A stretch of DNA of 32,911 nt, from positions 1-32,911 of the forward strand of contig LJCW01000371.1 of the NCBI GenBank assembly GCA_001298555.1, read 5' to 3'. This DNA is from Actinobacteria bacterium OV450. Its GTDB lineage: Bacteria > Actinomycetota > Actinomycetes > Streptomycetales > Streptomycetaceae. Shown piece by piece: positions 16,346-23,496 of this stretch (its first letter is position 1; the number at the start of each line of letters is the position of its first letter). Below the pieces are notes generated by a model. It saw only the letters and a program-made list of their open reading frames with translations. It did not search any database and had not been told where the DNA came from. The position numbers and the translations under genes are program-made.

Positions 16346-16562
16346 CTACCGGAATGCCGGCATGGAGATCTCAACAATCTTGTTCGCCGGAAGGGGGAAA
16401 ACGGTGCCCTTCGGAAGCAGCTCGCTGGCCTTGTGGGCGCCGCTCGCGATGGGGCTGAAGGTGCCGCCTGTGATGCCGTCCGCGTTGGCCGGGACCGCAG
16501 CCAAGGCCATGGCTCCCAGGACGAGTGCCGAAAGTGCAGAAGATAGTGAGCAGGGTGCGCAT
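16346..16562 (-). pseudogene. Small secreted protein with a frame break in its signal peptide
   Basis: The ATG at 16562 (another ATG nine bases upstream at 16571) reads MRTLLTI and then runs into Arg/His-rich nonsense. One base later the frame reads SALSALVLGAMALAAVPANA, a textbook signal-peptide core ending in an AxA-type cleavage site, then DGITGGTFSPIASG and ends in KIVEISMPAFR-TAG at 16346. Removing one base at about 16538-16544 (ATCTTCTGCA to ATCTCTGCA) joins the halves perfectly into a protein of about 70 residues. The mature part is about 45 residues with no cysteines. The start region resembles that of the secreted protein at 20505-20789 (ATG-AC(C/G)-xAC-ATG after AAGG/AGGA). Real mutation or consensus error. 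Confidence 0.65.
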
Positions 16563-16718
16563 GTTCGTCATACCTTGATCAACGATTGCAACCCCACGAG
16601 GACACCTCTGAACCACGTTCCGCCAGCGCACTGCGCACCTCAGCACACACCAGACCAACCAAAACGCCTAGTGGCAACCGCGGCGCTCAGTCACAGCGCC
16701 TCCGCCCCACCCCGGCGG

Positions 16719-17027
16719 TCAGAGGTTCACGTCGAAGCAGTCGATGTCCGTGAACTCCACCAGCAGCCCCTGAGCGCGGCCGCCGCCGTCCTTGAAGTAG
16801 ACCTCTTGCAGTCCCTCGGCGGCGATCTGCTGCAACTGCGCCTCAAAGGCTCCGGCGTCCTGGGCCGCCAGCAGCCGGCCCGCGAACTCCGGCGGCAGGT
16901 GCTGTGTGATCCGCCGCATCCGCCCGTCATCGCTCGCGCCGGGGGCGGCGGTGAACCCGAACCGGGCCCGGGTCTCGATCACCAGGCCCGTGGACTTCGC
17001 GGCCTTGTCCCGGGCGCGCTTGCGCAC
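16719..17027 (-). CDS. Hypothetical protein, 102 aa, possibly an N-terminally truncated remnant
   Basis: It starts with GTG at 17027, two codons after an in-frame TAG and without a convincing ribosome binding site. The first 15 residues are strongly basic (RKRARDKAAK), then ETRARFGFTAAPG, a helical ITQHLPPEFAGRLLAAQ, and an acidic end VYFKDGGG, LLVEFTDIDCFDVNL. I do not recognise a family. The abrupt beginning suggests the end of a longer protein whose 5' part has been lost. Codon use is normal for the organism. Confidence 0.45.
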   Translation of the reverse strand: MRKRARDKAAKSTGLVIETRARFGFTAAPGASDDGRMRRITQHLPPEFAGRLLAAQDAGAFEAQLQQIAAEGLQEVYFKDGGGRAQGLLVEFTDIDCFDVNL

Positions 17028-17069
17028 CAGGGGCTACCACCGGCGCCGAACAAGATCGTTTACCCGGTC

Positions 17070-17515
17070 ATGAACCGCCACACCACACAGGCGCTCCTCG
17101 CCTTCGCCGCTGCCACCGCCGCCCTTGCCATCGCAGCCCCCGTCCAGGCCGCAGAGCACCCCACCAGCCCACGACACACAGCGCCCCCCGATCCCTCGCC
17201 ACGCCCCGGGACGGGGTCCGGGAGGAGCTCGTCGCCGCGTTGGGACGCGACGTGGTGGCCACCGCCGAGGAGATCGAGGCAGTCCAGGAGAAGGTCATCA
17301 AGCAGAACGACGGCGATGAAGGGGCGGAGGGCAGGGGCATCATCGGCATGGCCCTCGACCTCCTCACCGGCACCACGCCCGAGGCCTCCCCCAGCCCCGG
17401 CGGCCTCGTCATCCACCCCGGCAGCGGCGGCCAGTTCCACCAGGCCTACCCCGGCATCGTCGGCGGCCTCGCCGGAGGCCTCAACCCCTACTTCGGCGGC
17501 CTCCGCCCCTTCTAG
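17070..17515 (+). pseudogene. Small secreted protein broken at a C6 tract
   Basis: The ATG at 17070 begins MNRHTTQALLAF, then AAATAALAIAAPVQAAEHP, a signal peptide with a VQA-A cleavage site. At CCCCCC (17184-17189) the frame breaks. With one more C it continues as PRDGVREELVAALGRDVVAT, a helix AEEIEAVQEKVIKQND, GIIGMALDLLTG, and a Gly-rich end GGLVIHPGSGGQFH, YPGIVGGLAGGLNPYFGG, stopping at TAG 17513-17515. The repaired protein has about 149 residues. I do not recognise the family. No clear ribosome binding site precedes the ATG. A homopolymer tract is a common place both for slippage mutations and for sequencing errors. Confidence 0.65.
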
Positions 17516-17653
17516 CAGGCCTCCCCCGCAGACCGCGTATGCCGCGCGAGGCCTGCCATGCCAGAGGGCCGACACCATCACGGTGCCGGCCCTCCGCCGT
17601 ACCCGCTCGCATGCCTGCGGCCCACAGCCCACTCCCGCCGGAGAGAGACCAGA

Positions 17654-17894
17654 TCAGTTGCCCTCCGCTGCCCGTTCCTCCCCCGCGATGCGGTCGCCGA
17701 GCACCGCTTGATCGGGGTAGGGAGCGACCGCAGCGAGGACCAGGCGCTGAAGCTCGGCCGGGTTCGAGCGCCTCGACCGCCCGCTTGACCGGCTGGCCGG
17801 AGTCGAGCCCGTACCGGCGAGCGAACCCCGCCCAACGCGGATCGCCGCCCCTTCCCTCAGCCGCGGGCAGCTCACGACTCGTAGCTGCCGACAC
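17654..17894 (-). pseudogene. Small hypothetical protein, about 79 aa, broken at a GGG tract
   Basis: From GTG at 17894 it reads ELPAAEGRGGDPRWAGFARR and YGLDSGQPVKRAVEALEP in one frame. After the plus-strand GGG at 17760-17762 it continues in another frame as AELQRLVLAAVAPYPDQAVL and GDRIAGEERAAEG to TGA at 17654. Removing one base joins them without any loss of sense. AGGAGG lies about 12 bases upstream of the start. The family is not recognised; the composition is that of a soluble helical protein. Confidence 0.5.
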
Positions 17895-17993
17895 ACCTCA
17901 CGCTAACCTCCTGTAGCGAAGCAATCACCTTTCGTTTGGTTGCTGTCGCGCCGAGGCCCGATGGAATGGAGGGCATGCGTACGAAGGAGACCC

Positions 17994-18218
17994 GTGACTC
18001 CCCAACGTGACGTCGTCGTATCCGTGCAATACCACAAGCCGGACCCGAACAACCCTCCGATGATGCTCCTGGAGCTCCTCAACGGCCAGGTGGTGCGCTC
18101 TACGCGCTGGTTCGAGATCGAGCGCGTGCAGCTCGCGTTCGCCCACAACCAGACCGTCTACGCGAACTACGAGGGGGACACTGTCGTCAGCATCGCAGTC
18201 ACCCCTCCCGAGGAGTGA
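17994..18218 (+). CDS. Hypothetical protein, 74 aa
   Basis: GTG at 17994 is preceded by AAGGAG at four bases; the frame is open further upstream without a site. The sequence looks beta-rich: QRDVVVSVQYHKPDPN, MMLLELLNGQVVRSTRWFEI, VQLAFAHNQTVYANYEGD, VVSIAVTPPEE. No signal peptide and no cysteine. I do not recognise a family. It is followed seven bases later by a strong terminator, which supports it as a real monocistronic gene. Confidence 0.7.
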   Translation: MTPQRDVVVSVQYHKPDPNNPPMMLLELLNGQVVRSTRWFEIERVQLAFAHNQTVYANYEGDTVVSIAVTPPEE

Positions 18219-18224
18219 GCAGGA

Positions 18225-18253
18225 GCCCAGGCCACATGCAAGGTGGCTTGGGC
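18225..18253 (+). terminator. Terminator of the 74-aa gene
   Basis: GCCCAGGCCAC / GTGGCTTGGGC, 11 bp with one G-U pair and a 7-base loop, directly after the stop. Confidence 0.75.
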
Positions 18254-18311
18254 CCTCCCATCATCAGGTGATCCCGCAACGAAAGCTGAGTGATCCTCAC
18301 CGAACCTTGAG

Positions 18312-18328
18312 CTTGCCGTTTAACGTCC
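18312..18328. repeat. Left inverted repeat of the insertion sequence
   Basis: CTTGCCGTTTAACGTCC; the reverse complement of the right copy with one mismatch. Confidence 0.7.
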
Positions 18329-18341
18329 TGCCTGAACTCGC

Positions 18342-18704
18342 TTAGTACGAGTTGTCGAGTTGGTCTACGAGGAATCGAAGCTCGGGAGCTCGGCGCCGGG
18401 ACATGCCGTGTATTACGGCATCCAGGAACTCCCGTGCTTCGAAGGGGCTGCCGCAGCATTCCCAGACACCGCAGCCGCCGTCCTCGTACTCACTCCAAAG
18501 GTTGCGGTACGGGTCGCGCACGAACTCTCGCCAAATCCTCACAGACTCGGCCGTGACGCCAGGCCACAGGTAGTTCCGGCTCCTCTCAACCCTGGCAACT
18601 TCGGCAAGAGCAGGCGAGGACAGGCCAGCAATGGGGGGTTGATAGGTAAGTCGGTGCCGCGGCCACTGCTCGGCGCGGACACGCCCGGGCCGTCTACGCG
18701 GCAT
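18342..18704 (-). CDS. Hypothetical protein, 120 aa, apparent IS passenger
   Basis: ATG at 18704 follows AAAGG at a short distance. The protein has a basic start (MPRRRPGRVRAEQWPRH), LTYQPPIAGLSSPALAEVAR, RNYLWPGVTAESVRIWREF, a central CGVWECCGSPFEAREFLDAV with three cysteines, and ends in RRRAPELRFLVDQLDNSY. The last motif is common in short Streptomyces hypothetical proteins. It lies inside the inverted repeats of the insertion sequence, 70 bp downstream of the transposase's repaired stop and on the same strand, so it is probably transcribed with it. Its function is unknown. The Trp/Tyr/Cys content and lack of Arg/Pro runs argue against a shadow frame. Confidence 0.7.
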   Translation of the reverse strand: MPRRRPGRVRAEQWPRHRLTYQPPIAGLSSPALAEVARVERSRNYLWPGVTAESVRIWREFVRDPYRNLWSEYEDGGCGVWECCGSPFEAREFLDAVIHGMSRRRAPELRFLVDQLDNSY

Positions 18705-18774
18705 GGGCCTTTCTGTAGAACGTCATGGGGCGATCCTGCCAGAGATGGTTGCGCCGTGGCACCTGACTTGCAGC

Positions 18775-20258
18775 TCAGTCCGATCGGCGCGGCTTCGTTC
18801 CCTTCTTGTGGTGTGCGGGGCGGCTGTATGCCTCGCCGGTTGCGAGGACTCGTCCGACGCCGTAGCGGGTGGCGGTCCGCCGGTTCTTGGATCCGAGTGG
18901 CCGGCCGGGGCCGGGCCGGGTGGGTTTCGGTGCACGGGCTGGCGTGCCGGGCTTCGCGCGCAGGTTCCTGAACCCGCGGCGGACTCGTGCAGGGGTGAGT
19001 CTGTTCGGGTCCGCTGGCCTCTCCCACGGACGGCGGAGATCGCGAGCGAGGGGCGGGCGAGGCGGAGCTGGGTGTGCGCGGCCAGGACGAGCCAGGTCCA
19101 GCGGTCGGCGGCCTGCGAGTCCCGCAGTTTGGGCCGGGTCCAGCCGAGGGTCTGCTTGAGCAGTCGGAAGGTGTGCTCCACATCGAACCTGCGAAGGAAC
19201 GCCTGCCAACAGCGGTCGACGTCCGTGGGATCGGCGCTGGTGCCCGACCACCACAGCCAGACGGGCTTGTTCACCCCGCCGCTGGGCAGCTTCTCGACCG
19301 ACAGGCGGATCACGGTGCCCTCGATGATCGGCAGCGGCCCTTCGTGATCGCCCCATGCCGCCCGGCGGGTGAGCCGGGGATGCAGCCGGTCCCACGCTTG
19401 CGCTGTCGCCGTGCCATACCTGTTGGTGCCCGTGAGCGTGACCACGTCTGGATCACCCCAGGTCTCGGGCCGGCCGAAGACGAACTCACCGCCGTGCTTG
19501 GGCGGACGACCACCCTGCGGCGGGCAGATCCACGGCACCGGAACGGGCTTACGCATCACCCGGTCCGAGCGGAGCCGGCCCAGAACCTCCACGGGCAGGT
19601 CGGCCAGGAGGTGGGCGATGCGGGGCCCGTCGTAACCCGCGTCCAGCACAACCAAGACCTTCGGGTCTCCGGCGCGCCACTGGCCGGCGTCCACGAGACG
19701 TTGGACGACGTCGCGGACCTGGTCGGCGGTGACCGCGGCCACGTCGGCGCCGGGCTCCAGCCGGATCGCGTCCAGCAGCGCGGTCCACGAGGTCCGGCCG
19801 GTCTCCAGCGCGGCGACGATCGAGTACGGCCAGCCGGGCACCATCTGGTGCTTGCCCAGCCCCCGGCCGAAGGTATGACAGAACGAGCGGTCCGAGGAGG
19901 TGTCAGCGTCCGGCCGCAACCACGGCGAGACGTCCACCGCCAGCACCAGCACCAGCACCAGCACCAGCCGACCGTCACCGGCTCGGGGAAGCGGGACGCC
20001 GGTCAGAGCCCGCCGCAGCCGGGCGACGTCGATCCGGCCGCGGTTGATCCCTGAGTACAAGGCCCCGTGCCCACGTCGATGCTCGGGAGCGAGCGCCAGC
20101 TCCACGAAGGTGCGGACCGGACCGTCGGTACACAAGAGCGCGTCGCACAACTCGAACAAGGCGTCGCTCCGCGCCGTCAGGCACGCATACAACTCCGACC
20201 GGAACTCGGCCACCACCGTGAACGGGTCTTGTTGAAACCCATGCTCGACCAGTCCCAC
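18775..20258 (-). pseudogene. DDE transposase (IS4/IS701-like fold), frameshifted
   Basis: GTG at 20258 starts LVEHGFQQDPFTVV. The protein follows a widespread Streptomyces transposase type (NF041680-like, from memory): LAVDVSPWLRPDA (first Asp), VLVVLDAGYDGPRIAHLLAD (second Asp), and FDVEHTFRLLKQTLGWTRPK (Glu). In the direct frame the sense is lost after HTQLRLARP; the GGGG at 19050-19053 (CCCC on the coding strand) needs one more base to continue as LARDLRRPWERPADPN and finish with RVLATGEAYSRPAHHKKG to TGA at 18775, the usual family end. Without the repair the frame runs on to 18723 and overlaps nothing useful. A slippage-expanded LVLVLVLVL stretch precedes the first Asp. The two outcomes are real mutation, or a C-run consensus error. 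Confidence 0.8.
19941..19967. repeat. Hexamer (CAGCAC)4 tandem repeat inside the transposase
   Basis: Four and a half copies of CAGCAC, read on the coding strand as alternating Leu-Val codons just before the first catalytic Asp. Homologues (from memory) have a shorter LVLAVDVSPW here, so this is a probable in-frame slippage expansion of three or so units. Confidence 0.7.
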
Positions 20259-20368
20259 GATCCCGGCCTCCGTGCTGCGTTGTCGCTCAGCACAGGATCC
20301 GCCCGCGGCCCCTCACACACCGGGTGAACTGGGAAAACGCCGAACAAGTTCGAACCCCGTTCGACGGC

Positions 20369-20385
20369 GGACCTTAAACGGCAAG
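20369..20385. repeat. Right inverted repeat of the insertion sequence
   Basis: GGACCTTAAACGGCAAG, inverted partner of 18312-18328, about 110 bp upstream of the transposase start. Confidence 0.7.
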
Positions 20386-20457
20386 TTGAGTACCTGTTTC
20401 TAATCTTCAAAGAGCAAGGTCAGCGCGGACAATGGGTCTGGCGGCGCAGACTGCTTC

Positions 20458-20497
20458 CCCACGGCACCCCTCCGATTGGGAAAAGGGGCGCCGTGGG
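20458..20497 (-). terminator. Terminator of the small secreted-protein gene
   Basis: CCCACGGC-(A)-CCCCT pairs with AGGGG-(C)-GCCGTGGG around a loop of about 12 bases. It starts seven bases beyond the stop of the minus-strand gene at 20505. Confidence 0.7.
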
Positions 20498-20504
20498 AGC
20501 AGCG

Positions 20505-20789
20505 TCACCCGCGGTTGTCGGACGGCAGGAAGAGCTCGTGCTGCGCGTGCATGTAGCCCATGAAGCGCCACGGGACGATCGGGACGAGGTCCCTCTGCCG
20601 GGTGACTCGGGCCAAGGCTGGAGTGATAGGGGCGGCGGCCGACAAGAGGCCGTCCATGAGGGGGTCGGTGATCCCCTGGGCGCTACCGCCTACGTGGTAG
20701 TTCCCGTTCTGGGACGTCGCTGCGTGGGCATTCGTCGTCACGGTGAGGGCGACACCGGCCAATGCCAGCATGCTGAGAATGCGCTTCAT
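20505..20789 (-). CDS. Small secreted protein, 94 aa
   Basis: ATG at 20789 is used because AGGA lies ten bases upstream; another ATG at 20798 is only one base from it. The first 24 residues are a clear Sec signal peptide: MKRILSMLALAGVALTVTT then NAHA-A. The mature part of about 70 residues begins TSQNGNYHVGGSAQGI and contains PLMDGLLSAAAPITPALARV and a Trp/Phe/Met/His patch PWRFMGYMHAQHELF. No cysteines, so it is not a chaplin. I do not recognise the family. It lies 92-101 bp downstream of the tube-like gene on the same strand and has its own terminator, so it may be the last gene of that operon. Its start resembles that of the broken secreted gene at 16346. Confidence 0.8.
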   Translation of the reverse strand: MKRILSMLALAGVALTVTTNAHAATSQNGNYHVGGSAQGITDPLMDGLLSAAAPITPALARVTRQRDLVPIVPWRFMGYMHAQHELFLPSDNRG

Positions 20790-20890
20790 GTGGGTCATGT
20801 CCTGCTAACGATCACCCAACCAAGCTGTTGCGGTGCGTCGTCGCAGCCCTGCTCGCACCTCCGGTCGCATCGAGGTCATGCGGGCTGGCG

Positions 20891-21289
20891 TCAGCCTTCG
20901 ACGCTGACATTGTCGAACGTCAGCGTGACCGACTCCAAGCCGTCATCCTCGTTGCTCGTCCCGTTCGCCGACACTCCGGACAGCTTGATGCGCTCGACGA
21001 CGTTGCCGTCAGCGTCCGAGACGGTCAGCACAGCGGACTCGTTTTCCGGGGCGCTGCCGACCTCCGCAATAGCGTGGGCCTGCTCCGCCGGGAGCTCGAC
21101 AGTGATCGAACCAGGCACCACCTCGCTCGACCTGGCCCGAGCGACGAACTCACTGGTCAAAGTCACCTGCTTGGGCTCGGCCGTGTCCGACGCCAAGGAG
21201 AAACCGCTGACACTTTGGATGGTCTCGACCTGCAAGTTCCCCAACTCCAGACCGAAAACGCTTGAGCCGGCCGCCTCACGCCTGTTCAC
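20891..21289 (-). CDS. Phage-tail tube-like protein (T4 gp19-type fold), 132 aa
   Basis: It starts with GTG at 21289, inside the last codons of the sheath-like gene, so the two overlap by 14 bases and are probably translationally coupled. The N-terminus SSVFGLELGNLQVETIQSVS matches the first strands of gp19/Hcp-type tube subunits (F-x-L-E-x-x-G-x-x-V). The last third is typical too: SAVLTVSDADGNVVERIKL, then ESVTLTFDNVSVEG. The protein is shorter than usual tube subunits (about 145-165), mainly in the middle. Tube subunits stack as hexamers in phage tails and contractile injection systems. No baseplate, ATPase or spike genes are seen in the window, so the setting is unusual. The assignment rests on pattern, not on an alignment. 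Confidence 0.6.
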   Translation of the reverse strand: MNRREAAGSSVFGLELGNLQVETIQSVSGFSLASDTAEPKQVTLTSEFVARARSSEVVPGSITVELPAEQAHAIAEVGSAPENESAVLTVSDADGNVVERIKLSGVSANGTSNEDDGLESVTLTFDNVSVEG

Positions 21290-21740
21290 ACTTCGCCGCG
21301 CAGTGGTCGGCCAGGAGGTCCACCAGTCGCTCTGCACTGGCCTCGTCGGTGACGCCGGGCATGTCGTAAAGGTCTGGGACGACCAAGCTCGTGACCTCCG
21401 GCTTGTCCTCCAGCGCGCTCAGGGCAGACTTCAGTGCTTCAGTCGATGTGGCGATATCGCCGGGGGCGCCGGGGGTGACAGCCTCGTTCAGGGGCATGAC
21501 GTAACACGTCGCTCCGCCATTTGCGAAGTACCCCTGTACCGCCTGCTGCAGGGCTGCCGCTTCGCCATCCGGGCCCGCGAAGGACTCTTCGAACTCATCC
21601 CAGCTATGGACCAGCTTCGGCGCACTGGTCCTCGCTGTGAGCCCAATAAAGGCCGGCGTACTGGTCTCGGCGCCGGGGATCGTACGGATCCCGCTACTGA
21701 TGTCTTCCACGTAGACGCCGGGGGGCATGGACCACGACAT
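21276..21740 (-). CDS. Truncated phage-tail sheath-like protein, N-terminal part only
   Basis: ATG at 21740 has AGGAG five bases upstream. The 154-aa product opens with MPPGVYVEDISSGIRTIPG, TSTPAFIGLTARTS, then LVHSWDEFEESFAG, LQQAVQGYFANGGATCYVM: the standard N-terminus of contractile-tail sheath proteins. It then reads EDKPEVTSLVVPDLYDMPGV and LVDLLADHCAAKCEQA and stops. Sheath proteins are normally 350-500 residues; the family continues after the HC position with the C-terminal domain that links subunits and grips the tube. That domain is missing, so it cannot form a normal contractile sheath. Either an internal deletion brought the tube gene next to it, or this is a reduced module. The good ribosome site and intact frame favour expression. 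Confidence 0.75.
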   Translation of the reverse strand: MSWSMPPGVYVEDISSGIRTIPGAETSTPAFIGLTARTSAPKLVHSWDEFEESFAGPDGEAAALQQAVQGYFANGGATCYVMPLNEAVTPGAPGDIATSTEALKSALSALEDKPEVTSLVVPDLYDMPGVTDEASAERLVDLLADHCAAKCEQA

Positions 21741-22250
21741 ATCTGCTCCTGTGTTCGGGGCGGCTCTCATCGCGCTCGTGCCGGGTAACTGACCGGCCGG
21801 TGGCGCAGTTGCCGTCCTACTTCTACCCACCCCACTGCGTGGTGATCGGCCGTGTCCCCGCAGGTCGCCCAGACGGGTGGCGCCCGGCACAACCCCGTCT
21901 GACAGGCCCCCTAACACCCCGCCAAATCCACAACAGCTTCCAAGACGGGCGGGACTCGTGGGGCAGCCCGGGCCAAGGCTCACGGCCGACGCTGGCGGAC
22001 CCGCCCGGCCGCCGAAGCCCGCGCCACCCCCGCCCACGCAGTACAAGGGCCGCACCCCCCGGCGCGAAAGACCACACGCCCCGCCGCACCAGGCCAGTCA
22101 GATCCCGGTGCACGGCGTTCGCTCGCCGAGGCAGCTGACAGCACAGGGCGTTCGCCCGCCGGCCTCCGCGACGGGCGAGTGCAGAAGCTGCCACCAGCTC
22201 AAGGTCCGGCCCGTGAGCCTGTGTGCGGACCGGACGGTGAGGGTTGCCCT
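21741..22250. other. 510-bp stretch without a credible gene
   Basis: It lies upstream of the sheath-like gene and downstream of pncA, both on minus. Frames of 110-270 codons exist but are Arg/Pro/Gly-rich shadows. A tandem-like pair GCGAACGCC occurs on the minus strand at about 22110-22155. It probably holds the sheath/tube promoter; no clear -10/-35 could be assigned. Confidence 0.45.
22204..22235 (-). terminator. Possible pncA terminator
   Basis: GTCCGG/CCGGAC with a long interior, 16 bases after the pncA stop. Weak. Confidence 0.3.
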
Positions 22251-22847
22251 CTACGCTTCGGCGACCACTGGGGCGCCCGACAGTTCCACGCCCGCCTGCC
22301 GGAGTTCTTCGCAGGCCTGCCGGATGGTGCTGTGACTGACGCCGGCGGTCAGGTCCAGCAGCACCCGGGTGGCGAACCCGGCTGAGACGGCATCCAGGGC
22401 GGTGGCCTTCACACAGTGATCGGTGGCGATACCGACCACGTCCACCGCGGTGACATCCTGCGCCCGCAGCCACGCCGCCAGCCCTGTCCCCTCCTCGTCG
22501 GCGCCTTCGAACCCGCTGTAGGCGGCCACGTAGGCACCCTTGTAGAACACGGCGTCGAGGGCCCCGGCTTCCACCGCGGGAAGGAAATTCGGATGGAAAC
22601 CGGAGCCTTGCGTGCCGGCAACGCAGTGCACCGGCCACGAGGTCTTGAAGTCGGGAGTGTCGGAGAAATGATCACCCGGGTCGATGTGATGGTCCCGCGT
22701 CGCCACCACATGCGCATACCCGGCCTCGGCTGCACGCCCGACCAGATCACACACCTTCACAGCGATCCCGGCCCCGCCGGCCACAGGGATACTGCCGCCC
22801 TCACAGAAATCGTTCTGCACGTCCACCACGATCAGCGCACGCCCCAT
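22251..22847 (-). CDS. pncA: Nicotinamidase (isochorismatase-like hydrolase)
   Basis: A 198-aa cytoplasmic enzyme; the ATG at 22847 has GGAGGG seven bases upstream (an ATG at 22862 lacks one). It hydrolyses nicotinamide to nicotinate and ammonia in NAD salvage. Key residues are visible: Asp in ALIVVDVQNDFCEGG (residue about 9, part of the catalytic triad), metal ligands in TRDHHIDPGDHF, WPVHCVAGTQGS, the catalytic-Lys region DAVFYKGAY, and the nucleophile Cys in VGIATDHCVKATALDAVSAG. All are intact and the length is normal. No pncB or other NAD gene is adjacent. It can also activate pyrazinamide in organisms that have it; that is family knowledge. Confidence 0.93.
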   Translation of the reverse strand: MGRALIVVDVQNDFCEGGSIPVAGGAGIAVKVCDLVGRAAEAGYAHVVATRDHHIDPGDHFSDTPDFKTSWPVHCVAGTQGSGFHPNFLPAVEAGALDAVFYKGAYVAAYSGFEGADEEGTGLAAWLRAQDVTAVDVVGIATDHCVKATALDAVSAGFATRVLLDLTAGVSHSTIRQACEELRQAGVELSGAPVVAEA

Positions 22848-23496
22848 GCCACTGCCCTCCATTCCGCCGCCAAGTGCAAGGTCATCTGCGAAGACCTCCG
22901 GTCCAGCGGGAACTCCTTTCCACCGCCCGGCCCGGGGCAACCGCAACGATCCGCTGAACAGCGCAGCGCGCCAGGCTGCAGCCAAGACGGCCGCACACGG
23001 CTCCCGCACCGATTCGCCGGGCAGCCGGCCCGCCCGCCACGCAGACGTCTGGCCCCAGTACGCCGCAGCACGGCCAGATCGCGCCCTGACACCATCGCCC
23101 CACGTCGTTACCGCCCTGCGAATCCTGCTCATGACCGCTGTCACACAGCCCGGCGCCCCGCCAGGCGCTACCTGGGCGCCCTAGCCGCTGCCGGAGTCGT
23201 TCCTGTGGTCCGACCGTTCTGGTCCGCCTTCGGCGAGCGGTGGCTGTGGCGGCTCACCGAGCGGATCGCCGCAGTGATGGTCACGAACAGGCGGGAAGGG
23301 GCACCCTGAAGACGTGGTGAGCAGGACGCGCAGCCGCAGTTGGTCCGGCGTGAGGGGCCTCATGGCCGACCGGGCCGACGAACAGGTGCACGTCAACGCG
23401 CCTCCGAACAGGCGCACGCCGACCTGACGGTCGGCGGGGCCCATCCGTGCTCTTCGCTCCCCGCCTTCCCTGTGCGGGAAGGGGCGGTACGGCCGG
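22848..23496. other. 649-bp stretch without a confident gene
   Basis: It separates pncA from the MerR-type gene. Overlapping long frames are shadows with Arg/Pro/Ala bias. On plus, the last residues of one frame (LGALAAAGVVPVVRPFWSAF, ERIAAVMVTNRREGAP, stop at 23307-23309) look somewhat protein-like and could be a remnant C-terminus, but no start or family is seen. Confidence 0.4.

Larger units (their letters stand above)
18312..20385 (-). mobile_element. Insertion sequence of about 2.07 kb with a passenger gene
   Basis: CTTGCCGTTTAACGTCC (18312-18328) and GGACCTTAAACGGCAAG (20369-20385) are inverted copies that agree at 16 of 17 positions. Between them, on the minus strand, lie a DDE transposase and then a small hypothetical gene. 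The exact outer ends may lie a few bases further out. The transposase is frameshifted, so this copy is probably inactive. Family members of this transposase type are common in Streptomyces. Confidence 0.7.

Noticed and set aside
19045..19060. Programmed -1 frameshift in the IS transposase
   Set aside because: The C4 tract lacks a classical X-XXY-YYZ heptamer, lies late in the protein, and family members (from memory) are read in one frame; a one-base deletion is simpler.
20341..20370. tRNA-like T-loop sequence GTTCGAAC
   Set aside because: No acceptor stem, anticodon arm or D-arm could be folded around it; it belongs to the end of the insertion sequence.
20505..21740. Complete extracellular contractile injection system
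   Set aside because: Only a truncated sheath and a tube-like gene are present; no baseplate, spike, cap or AAA ATPase genes lie within the window.
21823..22638. 271-codon minus frame upstream of the sheath-like gene
   Set aside because: It overlaps pncA in another frame and is Arg/Gly-rich; no start site and no domain.
23160..23309. Possible C-terminal remnant of a plus-strand gene
   Set aside because: About 45 sensible-looking residues only, no start and no recognisable family; kept as a remark under the gap entry.
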